This document shows, in pieces, positions 29,103 to 43,627 of a stretch of DNA of 64,000 bases; within the stretch, counting starts at the first letter, position 1; the number at the start of each line of letters is the position of its first letter. The position numbers and the translations under genes are program-made. Under the pieces are notes generated by a model. It searched no databases, was not told the DNA's origin, and saw only the letters and a program-made list of their open reading frames with translations. The stretch is from Rhodovarius crocodyli. Its GTDB lineage: Bacteria; Pseudomonadota; Alphaproteobacteria; Acetobacterales; Acetobacteraceae. The stretch is from contig NZ_SACL01000004.1 in the NCBI RefSeq assembly GCF_004005855.1, positions 434,001-498,000 on the forward strand. Reading direction: 5' to 3'.

Positions 29103-30474
29103 CGGCCCAGGTGGCACGCCGCGCCAACGGCACATCCTTCAGCGGCTCATTCAGGCCCCAGGCCTCTGGTAAGGGCAGTTTCGTCTGTCTCGCGACCGCT
29201 TCGCCGAGAACCTCGGCCCATTTCTCCATCGCCGCCACGCGGCGATCCCACAGCTCCGACCGCTGATAGATACCCACGACGCCCGGCAAGGTTGCAGACG
29301 AGGCGTGGTTCAGGATCTTGTCGGCCACCACCACCTCGATGCCAGCATCCGCCATAGCCGTGGCGACGGAGCGGCGGAGGTCGTGAAGATGGCCCTCCTT
29401 CACCTTGCCTGTGGCAACCAGTGCCGCCTTGAGCGCAGGCCAGCCAGTGAACGGCTTCCCTGACCGCCCAGCGAAAACCAGCGGCGATACCTCCTGCTCG
29501 TCAGGCCTCTTGCTGGGCCCGGCCAGGCGCGGCGATATCGTGGCAATCAGGGCGACTGCAGGTGAGCTGAGGGGGACAAGGTGCTCGCGCCTGGCCTTTG
29601 TGCTGGTGGGCGGCTGAGCCCAATGGGGCCCCAGGGTGCTGCTGGTCAGGCGGAGATGCTCCCACAGCACGCGCGCGGCCTCATTCTCGCGGCATCCGGT
29701 GATGATCATCAGCCGAGCCAGGGCGCCGGGCCGACCGAATGCGCCGCAGGCCACCCACAGCGAGGCCACCTCCTCAACCGACCAGTGCTGCCACCGCTTG
29801 GTAGGCTTGCCCGGCAGCTCGAACTTCGTCGGCCATCGCGCGGGTGAGGCCCAGGCCCGGGTCTCCAGATTGATGTGCTTGGCGATGCGCACGATCGCCG
29901 CCCGGATGTTGTTCGCCGCGCTCCATGAGCCCTGGCGGTCCAGGAGGGCCTGAAGCTCCGAGCCGGCGTCATACTCGGAGATCGCCAATGCTCCGAAGGT
30001 GGGGCGCAGGAGCCGCGCCTCGATCAGGAGCATCTCCTTCTCGTGTCGGGCCAGCTCGCCGCCGGCGATCTTCGTGTCCCGCTCCTGCTCGGTGCGGGAA
30101 CGCCAGCTGTCCAGGAGAGTGCTGATGGGAATCGCGGCGGCCAGGCGCTTCGCCTCGGCATCGGCTTCGTCCTGGCGCCGCTTCTTCTCGGCCGCCAGCT
30201 CGTACTTTTCCTCTTCGCCCAGGTCCCGGCCCTTGGCGGCGGCGCGTCGAATATCCTCCGCCTGCTCGCGGGCCAGCTCGGGGTGCAGCTCTGGGTAGGA
30301 TCCCAGGGTCTGGAACCGCTGCTTGCCTTCTCCGCGGACACGGAACTTCACGATGTAGGAGATGCCTCGGCCGAGCCTGACCCCGAATCCGGGGGTCTTA
30401 TCGTCCCAGAAGATCTCCCTGGCATCGCCCGGCCGCTTCAGCAGCTCCTCGAGGGTGCGGACGCCGATTCTCAT
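29077..30474 (-). CDS. int: Tyrosine recombinase (phage integrase)
   Basis: The 465-residue protein has an N-terminal arm-binding domain (about 25-60), a core-binding domain (115-225) and a catalytic domain with R262 (TGCREN), K293, H364-x2-R367 (HLHDLRR), H390 and nucleophile Y403 (GIYQRS). It integrates and, with an excisionase, excises the element at the tRNA-Thr 3' end. I use the ATG at 30,474; a TTG 33 bases upstream is less likely. It reads away from the attachment site, as is usual. Confidence 0.93.
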   Translation of the reverse strand: MRIGVRTLEELLKRPGDAREIFWDDKTPGFGVRLGRGISYIVKFRVRGEGKQRFQTLGSYPELHPELAREQAEDIRRAAAKGRDLGEEEKYELAAEKKRRQDEADAEAKRLAAAIPISTLLDSWRSRTEQERDTKIAGGELARHEKEMLLIEARLLRPTFGALAISEYDAGSELQALLDRQGSWSAANNIRAAIVRIAKHINLETRAWASPARWPTKFELPGKPTKRWQHWSVEEVASLWVACGAFGRPGALARLMIITGCRENEAARVLWEHLRLTSSTLGPHWAQPPTSTKARREHLVPLSSPAVALIATISPRLAGPSKRPDEQEVSPLVFAGRSGKPFTGWPALKAALVATGKVKEGHLHDLRRSVATAMADAGIEVVVADKILNHASSATLPGVVGIYQRSELWDRRVAAMEKWAEVLGEAVARQTKLPLPEAWGLNEPLKDVPLARRATWAAKPPGPAS

Positions 30475-30488
30475 TTCCAAGGCCCCCG

Positions 30489-30517
30489 GGCTACCACTGG
30501 CTACCAATTGGCTACCA
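30489..30517. repeat. Three phased GGCTACCA repeats upstream of int
   Basis: Copies lie at 30489-30496, 30499-30506 and 30510-30517, spaced 10 and 11 bases, one helical turn each. They lie between the int start and the tRNA attachment site and are candidates for integrase arm-type or excisionase sites. Confidence 0.5.
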
Positions 30518-30608
30518 CGCGGGGCCGAAAATCGGCAAACCCTGGACAGCCTCGGACGATCCTGGAAAGTCCCGAACGCCGCTAAGTGGCTGATATTTGA
30601 AGGGGAAA

Positions 30609-30683
<75 letters not shown>

Positions 30684-30748
30684 TCACGCGGCGGCCTTCT
30701 ACCGCCCCCGCGCCCGGGCCGCAACCGCCCCCCGGCGAGAATTTCGGA

Positions 30749-32941
<2,193 letters not shown>

Positions 32942-33142
32942 GGCGTGATTCGTGAAATGTTCCTGTCGGTGGGGGTACACCAGCCGGCGCCCGCAGGCCA
33001 GTGCGACATTGTTATTTGCGACTCATTCGCATTTGCATTAAAACGACGCCATCGCAGACGGAGGTTCCCATGCGTTGCGCTCCGCTTTCGCCCTTCCTGC
33101 TGATGCGGCCCACCCTCCAGAAGATCGAACAGGCCAAGCCCG

Positions 33143-33604
33143 ATGACGCCACAACCGACCGAACCCACGCTCGAAACCCTGGGGCCGGACGCGCTGTTCA
33201 CCGTGGGCGTGCTGCGCGCCTGGGTGGCGCCGCTGATGCAGCCGGGAAAGGCGAACCCGGACTGGCGCGACATCTGCCGGATGATCCATCTGTGCAGCGA
33301 GGGCATCCGCGCCTTCGACCGCATGATGGCGCTGCTGACCAACCACGCCCGGCGCCCCATCGAGGTGCGTTGCTGCGACTGCCCGCAGGTGGGCATCGAT
33401 GAGCGGCACATGCTGCGCCTGATCGGCGCGCTGCAGATCGGCGACCGGGTGGAGGCGCTGGAGGTGCTGGTCGGCTGGATGCCCACCCAGATCGCGCAGA
33501 TCGCGCTGCTCTATGCGGCGGGCTTCGCGGATTCGGTGGCCGAGGCCGGTCTGCGCCTGCCGCCGCCGATCATGCGGCCCGCGATCGGTGTGACGCTTCA
33601 CTGA
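33143..33604 (+). CDS. Hypothetical protein, 153 aa
   Basis: The protein contains CCDCPQVGIDERHMLRLIGALQIGDRVEALEVLVGWM and hydrophobic helical stretches (IAQIALLYAAGFADSV) that are too short or polar for clear membrane spans. I recognise no family. It is divergent from parC across about 200 bases and has normal composition for the host. Confidence 0.6.
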   Translation: MTPQPTEPTLETLGPDALFTVGVLRAWVAPLMQPGKANPDWRDICRMIHLCSEGIRAFDRMMALLTNHARRPIEVRCCDCPQVGIDERHMLRLIGALQIGDRVEALEVLVGWMPTQIAQIALLYAAGFADSVAEAGLRLPPPIMRPAIGVTLH

Positions 33605-33824
33605 ACCCGGGCGCCAGCCGGCCATGTGGGCCCGGTCACATGGCCCGGCCACATGGAATGTCCGACAAGGCACGTTAGCCAGAACTTATCGCCACCCCCT
33701 TGCTTCAAATAGCCCTGGCCATGCCGCGCCGCAGCATGCTCAGATGAACGAGGACAAGCCAGCAGGCCCGCAAACGGGTTGCGCACACGGCCATACGGAA
33801 CTGTATCCGAAGGGCTGTGCCAGA

Positions 33825-35045
33825 GTGACGAAACTGATCGCCGATCGCCTGGAGGGGGTGAAACCCTCCGCATCCGGCAAGGCTTCCCAGCGTGCGCGCG
33901 AGTTGCTGGCCGCGGGAATCGACGTGATCTCCCTTGCCACCGGCGAACCCGATTTCGACACGCCCGAACACGTGATCGAGGCCGCGATCGCGGCCATGCG
34001 CGCGGGCGACACGCGCTACACCAGCGTCGGCGGCACGCCCGCCCTGCTGCGCGCCGTGCGCACCAAGTTCCAGCGCGACAACGCCATCGACTACGCGCCC
34101 AACGAGGTGATGTGCGCCCCCGGCACCAAGAACCTGATCTTCCTGGCGCTGATGGCCACCCTGAACGAGGGCGACGAGGTGATCGTGCCCGCGCCGCACT
34201 GGGTCTCCTACACCGACATGACCAGGCTGGTCGGCGGCAACCCGGTGGTCGTGCCGTGCTCGCACAACAACGGCTACAAGCTGGACGGCGCGAGCCTGGA
34301 GGCCGCCATCACCCCGCGTACCCGCTGGCTGATGCTGAATACCCCCAGCAACCCCACGGGCGCCGTCTACACGCCCGAGGATCTGCTGGAGATCGCCGAG
34401 GTGCTGCGCCGCCATCCGCAGGTGATGCTGATGTCGGACGAGATCTACGAGCACATCCTGTTCGATGGCGTGAAGTTCCACAGCTTCGCGGCCGTGGCGC
34501 CCGACCTGAAGGAGCGCACGCTGACGCTCTCGGGCGTGTCCAAGGGCTATGCCATGACCGGCTGGCGCGTGGGCTTCGCCGGCGGCACCGCGCCGCTGAT
34601 CGCCGCCATGAAGGAAGTGCTGTCGCAGAGCAGCGGCAGCCTGTGCTCCATCAGCCAGGCGGCCTCGGTGGCAGCTCTTGAGGGGCCGCAGGATTACCTG
34701 GCGGAACGCTCGGCCTCCTTCCAGGCGCGGCGCGACCGGCTGATCCCGCTGCTGGATGCCATCCCCGGCCTGCGCTGCCACCGGCCGCAGGGTGCCTTCT
34801 ACCTATTCGTGGAATGCGGCGGGCTGTTCGGCCTGCGCACGCCCGCCGGCACCGTGCTGGAGAAGGATGCCGATGTCGCGGCCTTCTTCCTGGATGAAGC
34901 GCGCGTGGTGGTGGTGGCCGGTGCCGCCTACGGCCTGTCGCCGCATGTGCGGCTGTCCATCGCGACCTCGATGGAGAAGCTGGAGGAAGCAGCCGCCCGC
35001 ATGGCGGCCGCCGTGGCGAAATTGTCGCCCGCGATGGCGGCATGA
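33825..35045 (+). CDS. aspC: Class I aminotransferase (aspartate aminotransferase-like)
   Basis: From VTKLIADRLEGVKPSAS the protein has SLATGEPDFDTPEH, YTSVGG, the NTPSNPTGAVY loop, SDEIYEH and the PLP lysine in SGVSKGYAMTGWRVGF. It is a fold-type I, I-gamma subgroup aminotransferase, about 406 residues as usual. I chose the GTG because the family begins there; an ATG at 33,744 would add 27 residues of poor composition. The stop overlaps an ABC permease gene (ATGA), so its amino substrate may be what the transporter imports. Confidence 0.85.
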   Translation: MTKLIADRLEGVKPSASGKASQRARELLAAGIDVISLATGEPDFDTPEHVIEAAIAAMRAGDTRYTSVGGTPALLRAVRTKFQRDNAIDYAPNEVMCAPGTKNLIFLALMATLNEGDEVIVPAPHWVSYTDMTRLVGGNPVVVPCSHNNGYKLDGASLEAAITPRTRWLMLNTPSNPTGAVYTPEDLLEIAEVLRRHPQVMLMSDEIYEHILFDGVKFHSFAAVAPDLKERTLTLSGVSKGYAMTGWRVGFAGGTAPLIAAMKEVLSQSSGSLCSISQAASVAALEGPQDYLAERSASFQARRDRLIPLLDAIPGLRCHRPQGAFYLFVECGGLFGLRTPAGTVLEKDADVAAFFLDEARVVVVAGAAYGLSPHVRLSIATSMEKLEEAAARMAAAVAKLSPAMAA

Positions 35046-35962
35046 GCGCCACGGCGCTCCCTCAGCCGCGCGGCATCGCCTGGCCGGGCCGGAGCAGCTA
35101 CGTCTCGCTGGCCATGCTGCTGCCGGGGCTGGCCTTTCTGTTCGCCTTCCTGGTGCTGCCGTCGCTGGTGCTGCTGGCCAACGGCTTCATGACGCAGCAC
35201 CAGACCGGCGAGGTGGCGCCGCCCTTCACGCTCGCGAATTTCGACCGGCTGCTGTTCAGCCCCGCCTATCAGCGCACGCTGCTGCTGACGCTGAAGGTGG
35301 CCTTCGTCACTTCCTTCGTCACCGTGGTGCTGGCCTATCCGCTGGCGATGGCCATCGCCTATGCCAAGCCTTGGTTCAGCCGGCTGGTGATGGTGCTGGT
35401 CGTCGCCCCGCTGGTCGTCAGCGTGCTGGTGCGCAGCTATGGCTGGCAGCTGCTGCTGGGCAACAGCCGCACCGGGGTGCTGAACTGGCTGCTGGAGGCG
35501 GTGGGCTTCGGCGTGACCCCGGTGAAGATCATGTTCACCGAATGGGCGGTGGTGGTCGCCTCGGTGCATGTGTTCCTGCCGCTGATGGTGCTGCCGCTCG
35601 CCACCTCCCTCACGCGGATCAACCCCGCCGTGATCGAGGCCGCGCGCATGCTGGGCGCAGCCCCCTGGCGCGCCTTCCTGCGCGTCACGCTGCCGCTCAG
35701 CATCCCGGGCCTGACGGCGGGCATCAGCGTGGTGTTCTCGCTCACGGCCGCGTCCTACATCACGCCCGCCATGCTGGGCGGCACGCGGGGCGCCATGCTG
35801 GGCAACCTGCTCGAACAGCAGGTGACCACCGCCTATGACTGGGCCATGGGCGGGGCCATCGCCTTCGTCATGGTCGCCATCGCGCTGGGCGCCAATATCG
35901 GCGCGACCTGGCTGATCGAATACCGGCAACGCGCACGGCTGCGCGCCTCGGGGGCACGCTGA
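35042..35962 (+). CDS. ABC transporter permease, PotB-like
   Basis: The protein has six predicted membrane spans, starting at LAMLLPGLAFLFAFLVLPSLVLL, and the permease EAA loop EAARMLGAAPWRAFLRVTLPLSIPG (about 200-224) that docks the ATPase. This is the first permease of a spermidine/putrescine-type (PotABCD) importer. It is coupled to the aminotransferase gene and to the second permease. Confidence 0.88.
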   Translation: MSATALPQPRGIAWPGRSSYVSLAMLLPGLAFLFAFLVLPSLVLLANGFMTQHQTGEVAPPFTLANFDRLLFSPAYQRTLLLTLKVAFVTSFVTVVLAYPLAMAIAYAKPWFSRLVMVLVVAPLVVSVLVRSYGWQLLLGNSRTGVLNWLLEAVGFGVTPVKIMFTEWAVVVASVHVFLPLMVLPLATSLTRINPAVIEAARMLGAAPWRAFLRVTLPLSIPGLTAGISVVFSLTAASYITPAMLGGTRGAMLGNLLEQQVTTAYDWAMGGAIAFVMVAIALGANIGATWLIEYRQRARLRASGAR

Positions 35963-36765
35963 TGCGCGGGCGGCTTTCCACCTCGGGCGCCGTGCTGGTC
36001 TACGGCTTCGGCGCGCTGATCCTGCTGTTCATCCTGGCGCCGCTGCTGGTGGTGATCTCGCTGTCGGTCAGCCAGGCGCCCTTCGCGACCTTCCCGCCAC
36101 GCGGCTTCACCTTCGACTGGTTCGGCCGGGTGATCGCGGATGAGGAGTTCCGGCACGCCTTCATGGTCAGCGTGGTGCTGGCGGTGGCGGCCACCGCCGC
36201 CTCCTTCGCATTGGGCCTGCCGGCCGCCTATGCGCTGAACCGCTGGAAGGTGCCCGGGGCGGCGGCGATGGAAGCCATCCTGCTCTCGCCGCAGATCTTC
36301 CCGATCCTGATCACCGGCCTCGCTCTGCTGCAATTCATGGCCAGCCGCGGGCTGCGCGATGCGGAGATGAACCTGTTCATCGGCCATGTGCTGATCACCC
36401 TGCCCTATCTGGTGCGCACCATCACCGCCAGCCTGAAGCTGGTGGACCGCACGCTGGAGGAAGCGGCCCGCACCCTTGGCGCGCCCCCCTGGCGCGTGTT
36501 CTGGCTGGTGACGGTGCCGCAGATCATCCCCGGGATCGCGGCCGGCTGCCTGTTCTCCTTCATGATCTCCTTCGACGACTTCCCCATCTCCCTTTGGCTG
36601 GCCGATGCGCAGACGGTGCCGCTGCCGATCTTCCTGCATTCCAGCATGTCCCGAGTCTTCGACCCGTCCATCGCCGCCATGTCCACGCTCATGATCCTGA
36701 CGGGCGCGCTGGCGGTGATCGGCCTGGAAAAGCTCGTGGGCCTGCGCCGCGCCATGGGCATCTGA
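35962..36765 (+). CDS. ABC transporter permease, PotC-like
   Basis: The protein has six predicted spans and the EAA loop EEAARTLGAPPWRVFWLVTVPQIIPG (about 170-195). The start shares one base with the preceding stop (TGATG). It pairs with the PotB-like protein in the membrane. Confidence 0.88.
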   Translation: MRGRLSTSGAVLVYGFGALILLFILAPLLVVISLSVSQAPFATFPPRGFTFDWFGRVIADEEFRHAFMVSVVLAVAATAASFALGLPAAYALNRWKVPGAAAMEAILLSPQIFPILITGLALLQFMASRGLRDAEMNLFIGHVLITLPYLVRTITASLKLVDRTLEEAARTLGAPPWRVFWLVTVPQIIPGIAAGCLFSFMISFDDFPISLWLADAQTVPLPIFLHSSMSRVFDPSIAAMSTLMILTGALAVIGLEKLVGLRRAMGI

Positions 36766-36785
36766 CCTTCATGAGAGAAGCACAC

Positions 36786-37850
36786 ATGACCGAACACTCA
36801 TTGTCCCGCCGCACGCTTGCTCTCGGTGCGTTGGCCGCCCCCACGGTGGTGGTGAAGAATGCCTGGGCGCAGGGAAAGTCGCTCTATGTCGGCACTTATT
36901 CCGGCGTGCAGGGCGAATACATCCGCCGCAGCGTGATCCCGCGCTTCCAGTCCGATTTCGGCTGCCGCGTGTTCCAGCGTGAGGGCGTGACGCTGGGCCA
37001 GATCGCCATCCTGCGCACGGAAAAGGCCCGGCCTACCTATTCCGTCATGATGATGGACGACCTCGGCATCCCCATCGCCAAGACCGAGGGGCTGATCGAC
37101 AAGTTGCCGGCCGACAAGATCCCGAACCTGGCCAAGGTGTTCCCGAACTTCCGCTACGCCGAGGATTACGGCGCGGCCTTCGCCATCTCGGTCGTGACGC
37201 CCTTCACCAACACCTCCGTCCCCCCGCTCGAAAGCTTCGCCCAGCTGTGGGATGCGCGCTTCCGCGGCCGCTTCATCATGATCAGCCCGCGCCTGACGCA
37301 GAGCGTTCACCTGTTGGCCATTGCGACCTCCATGGTGACCGGCAAGCCGGTGCTGGAGGCGCAGTACGAGATGGACAAGGGCTGGGCCAAGATGGCCGAG
37401 CTGAAGCCCAATGTGCAGACGCTGTACGACAACACCGGCGCCACCATCCTGCAGGTCAGCCAGGGCCAGGCCGATGTGGCGGGGCCGGAATTCTCCAAGG
37501 GGCTGGTGCCCTACATCATGCGCGGCGCGCCGGTGGTGCAGAGCCGCCCGAGCGAGGGCTCCTTCGCGGGCGTGAATTGCGTGACGCTGGTGAAGAACGC
37601 GCCCGAGCCTGAACTCGGCGCCGCCTTCATCGACCGCATCCTGTCGCCGGCCGTGCAGAAAGGCATGGCCGAGGCCACCTATGCCGCGCCGTCGGTCAGC
37701 GACATCCAGCTCTCGGCCGAGGTGTCCAACCTGGTGCCCTATCCCGAGAGCCGCATGCGCGACCTGCGCCTGTATGTGCTGGACTGGGCGCATATCAACC
37801 CGCTGCGCCCGGCCATCCTGGAGCGCTTCAACCAGGTGTTCGGCAGCTGA
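36786..37850 (+). CDS. ABC transporter substrate-binding protein with Tat signal
   Basis: SRRTLALGALAAPTVVV at the N-terminus is a twin-arginine signal, with cleavage near AWAQ (about residue 29). The mature part is a spermidine/putrescine-binding-like (extracellular solute-binding type 1/8) periplasmic protein with YSVMMMDDLGIPIAKTEGL and FTNTSVPPLESFAQLWDARFRGR. GAGAGAAG precedes the chosen ATG; an ATG 15 bases earlier is alternative. Ligand may be a polyamine or amino-acid derivative. Confidence 0.82.
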   Translation: MTEHSLSRRTLALGALAAPTVVVKNAWAQGKSLYVGTYSGVQGEYIRRSVIPRFQSDFGCRVFQREGVTLGQIAILRTEKARPTYSVMMMDDLGIPIAKTEGLIDKLPADKIPNLAKVFPNFRYAEDYGAAFAISVVTPFTNTSVPPLESFAQLWDARFRGRFIMISPRLTQSVHLLAIATSMVTGKPVLEAQYEMDKGWAKMAELKPNVQTLYDNTGATILQVSQGQADVAGPEFSKGLVPYIMRGAPVVQSRPSEGSFAGVNCVTLVKNAPEPELGAAFIDRILSPAVQKGMAEATYAAPSVSDIQLSAEVSNLVPYPESRMRDLRLYVLDWAHINPLRPAILERFNQVFGS

Positions 37851-37852
37851 GC

Positions 37853-38941
37853 ATGGCCAAGCCCGTCGACCTGGCGCTGTCCGGCCTGAGCAAGCATTAC
37901 GGCCGCAACGTCGCGGTGGAGGGCGTGACCCTGCGCATCGCGGCGGGGGAGCTGGTGGCCCTGCTCGGTCCCTCGGGCTGCGGCAAGACCACCACGCTGC
38001 GCATGGTCGCGGGTCTGGTGGAACCCTCCGCCGGCGAGATCCTGATCGGCGGCATGCAGGTGACCAAGGTGCCGGTGCACAAGCGCAACATCGGCATGCT
38101 GTTCCAGAACTACGCGCTGTTCCCGCACCTCTCGATCGCGCAGAACGTGGCCTTCGGCTTGCAGATGCGCGGCGTGGGCAAGGCCGAGACCGCGAAGCGC
38201 GTGGCCGATGCCCTGGCCCTGGTGCAGCTAGGCAGTTTCGCCGATCGGCTGCCGGCGGCACTCTCGGGCGGGCAGCAGCAGCGCGTGGCACTCGCCCGCG
38301 CCCTGGTGATCGAGCCGAGCCTGCTGCTGCTGGACGAGCCGCTGGGCGCGCTGGACAAGAACCTGCGCGAAAGCATGCAGGTGGAGCTGCGCCAGATCCA
38401 GCGGCGCCTGGGCATCACCGCCGTCCTGGTCACCCATGACCAGGAGGAGGCGATGACGCTGGCCGACCGCATCGTGATCATGCGCGACGGCAAGCTGGAA
38501 CAGGTGGGCACCCCCGAGGAAATCTACAGCCAGCCCGCCACCCGCTTCGTCGCGGGCTTCATCGGCGCAGCCAACTTCCTGAAGGGCACCGTGGCGTCCC
38601 GCGGGGCGGAGGGGCTGGCCATCGCCCTGCCGGGCGGCGGGCGGCTTCTGCTGCCGACGGAGACCCAGGAAGCGCCGCTGGTCGCGGTCCGGCCGGAGGC
38701 CATCGCCATCGGCCCCGCCGATGGTCCGCTGCCCGGGAACGGCACGCCGGCCACTGTCGAGCAGGTGGTCTATCGCGGCCAGATGACCCATCTCTACATG
38801 CGACTGGATGATGGGGAGCCGCTGCTGGCCTATCTGGCCAATCGCGACGGCGCCGCACCGGATGGCGCCGGCATGCGCGTGGGCGAACGCGTGATGGCCC
38901 ACTGGCCAGCTTCCGCCAACAAGGTGGTACGCGACAACTGA
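37853..38941 (+). CDS. ABC transporter ATP-binding protein, PotA-like
   Basis: Walker A is GPSGCGKTT (about 39-47), the signature SGGQQQR is near 139, Walker B LLLLDEPLGALD near 158 and the switch histidine in LVTHDQEE. The C-terminal 90 residues form a TOBE_2 domain. It closes the aminotransferase-transporter operon, two bases after the binding protein gene. Confidence 0.92.
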   Translation: MAKPVDLALSGLSKHYGRNVAVEGVTLRIAAGELVALLGPSGCGKTTTLRMVAGLVEPSAGEILIGGMQVTKVPVHKRNIGMLFQNYALFPHLSIAQNVAFGLQMRGVGKAETAKRVADALALVQLGSFADRLPAALSGGQQQRVALARALVIEPSLLLLDEPLGALDKNLRESMQVELRQIQRRLGITAVLVTHDQEEAMTLADRIVIMRDGKLEQVGTPEEIYSQPATRFVAGFIGAANFLKGTVASRGAEGLAIALPGGGRLLLPTETQEAPLVAVRPEAIAIGPADGPLPGNGTPATVEQVVYRGQMTHLYMRLDDGEPLLAYLANRDGAAPDGAGMRVGERVMAHWPASANKVVRDN

Positions 38942-38948
38942 GCACGAA

Positions 38949-38972
38949 AAAGGGGGCCTTTCGGCCCCCTTT
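38949..38972. terminator. Bidirectional intrinsic terminator
   Basis: The stem AAAGGGGGCC (38949-38958) pairs with GGCCCCCTTT (38963-38972) around a TTTC loop. T-rich tails on both strands suit the convergent potA-like and tig genes. Confidence 0.9.
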
Positions 38973-38995
38973 CCAGTTCCGGGCTTTGGCCTCGA

Positions 38996-40309
38996 TTACT
39001 CGGCGGCCGCCAGCTCTTCCGGCGTCACGGTCTTCTCTTCGACCTTGGCCAGTTCCAGCATGAAGTCCACCACCTTCTCCTCGAAGATGGGGCTGCGCAG
39101 GTTGTTGATGGCGTCCGGGTTCTTGGTGAAGAACTCGATCACCTGGCGCTCCTGGCCCGGGTAGCGCTGGGCCTCGGCCATCATGGCGCGGTTCAGCTCT
39201 TCCGGGGTGACCTGGATGTTGTTGGTGCGGCCGATCTCGGCCAGCAGCAGGCCCAGGCGGATGCGGCGCTCGGCGATCTTGCGATAGTCGGCCCGCAGCG
39301 TCTCCTCGTCCTTGCCCTTGTCGTCGGCATCCAGGCGGTCGGCCTTCATGTCGGCTTCCACGCGCGGCCAGATCTGGCCGAACTCGGCCTCCACCAGGCC
39401 CTCGGGCACCTCGAAGCTCGCCTGCTCGGCCAGCGCGTCCAGCAGGGCGCGCTTCACCTTGGCGCGGGCCATGCCGTCGTACTCGTTCTGCAGGACGTTG
39501 TTGATCGTCTCGTTCAGCTTCTCGAGGCTCTCGAGGCCGAGCTTCTTCGCCAGCTCATCGTCCACCGCGGGCTTGGTGTAGACCTTCAGGGTCTTGGCGG
39601 TGATCGTGAAGTCGGCGGTCTTACCGGCCAGATCCTTGGCCTGGTAGTCCTCGGGGAAGGGCACGGTGATCACGCGGGTCTCGCCCGGGACCATGCCTTC
39701 CATCTGCTCGGAGAAGCCGGGGATGAAGCCGGGGCCCGCGATCTCGACCGGCATGTCGGTGCCCGTGCCGCCCTCGAAGGCCACGTCGCCGATCTTGCCC
39801 ATGAAGTCCACGATCAGGACTTCACCCTTGGCAGCGGCGCGGGCCTCGGTTTCCTCGAGCGAGGAGTTGCGGCGGGAGATGTTCTCGATGGCCTTGGCCA
39901 CCTCGGCCTCGCCCGGGGTCGCCTTCAGGCGCGTCAGGCTGATGGCGGAGAAGTCGGGCATCGGCACTTCCGGCAGCACTTCCATGCTGATCTCGAAAGA
40001 CAGGTCCTCGCCTTCCTTGAATTCCTTCAGGTCGATCTTGGGCTGGGTGGCCGGGCGCAGGCTGCGCTCGGTCAGCAGCTTGTCGGTCGCTTCCTGGATG
40101 GAGGCGTCCAGCACTTCGCCGGTCACGGCCTTGCCGTAGCGGCTGGCGACGAGAGAGGCGGGCACCTTGCCGGGGCGGAAGCCCGGCACCTTCAGGTCGC
40201 GGCCCAGCTCGGCCAGCTTCTTGTCCTTCTGCGCCGCGAGGGTGGCGGCAGGCACCACCACGCTATAGGACCGCTTCAGCCCCTCGTTCGACAGTTCCGT
40301 CACGTTCAT
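38996..40309 (-). CDS. tig: Trigger factor
   Basis: The three domains are present: ribosome-binding (MNVTELSNEGLKRSY..., FRPGKVP at 48-54), an FKBP-like prolyl isomerase (VDFMGKIGDVAFEGGTG, FIPGFSEQMEGM) and the C-terminal chaperone arms. It holds nascent chains at the ribosome exit. I chose MNVTEL, three codons after another ATG, because the family starts there. The gene is followed by the terminator and preceded by tRNA-Leu. Confidence 0.95.
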   Translation of the reverse strand: MNVTELSNEGLKRSYSVVVPAATLAAQKDKKLAELGRDLKVPGFRPGKVPASLVASRYGKAVTGEVLDASIQEATDKLLTERSLRPATQPKIDLKEFKEGEDLSFEISMEVLPEVPMPDFSAISLTRLKATPGEAEVAKAIENISRRNSSLEETEARAAAKGEVLIVDFMGKIGDVAFEGGTGTDMPVEIAGPGFIPGFSEQMEGMVPGETRVITVPFPEDYQAKDLAGKTADFTITAKTLKVYTKPAVDDELAKKLGLESLEKLNETINNVLQNEYDGMARAKVKRALLDALAEQASFEVPEGLVEAEFGQIWPRVEADMKADRLDADDKGKDEETLRADYRKIAERRIRLGLLLAEIGRTNNIQVTPEELNRAMMAEAQRYPGQERQVIEFFTKNPDAINNLRSPIFEEKVVDFMLELAKVEEKTVTPEELAAAE

Positions 40310-40362
40310 CGCGCGCAAACCTTCAAAATCTCTGCCCTATCAAGGGCTGTGTGTCCGGCCTG

Positions 40363-40447
<85 letters not shown>

Positions 40448-40588
40448 CCTTCGGTGCCGTTACGGCAGCCGCAAGACTGGCCACAGATGCTCCATCAAGG
40501 CCCGGGCGTGTAAACCATGGGGCGCCTTACGCCAAGTGCGAGAGGGCCGGAAAAGCCCGCACTGGCGCCATAGAGTATCGGGATACCG

Positions 40589-43495
<2,907 letters not shown>

Positions 43496-43510
43496 GGGGG
43501 TATTCCGAAT

Positions 43511-43525
43511 GTTCTGTATGTGTTC
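43511..43525. promoter_or_regulatory. LexA (SOS) box, GTTC-N7-GTTC
   Basis: GTTC (43511-43514) and GTTC (43522-43525) are seven bases apart, the direct-repeat consensus of alphaproteobacterial LexA. The site lies 16 bases before uvrA and 103 before ssb, the classic SOS-controlled divergent pair. Confidence 0.85.
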
Positions 43526-43627
43526 ACATATGCCACCGGACGCTGCAACGCGCAATGGCGACGGGCGGGGCTGGCTTGGCCCCGTGCCAATCAGGTAAGA
43601 TCGCTGCCTCATTTCAAGGTGGACGAC

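Noticed and set aside
1-30600. A defence island (restriction-modification or abortive infection)
   Set aside because: The methyltransferases lack restriction partners and lie among replication and recombination genes; nothing else resembles a defence module.
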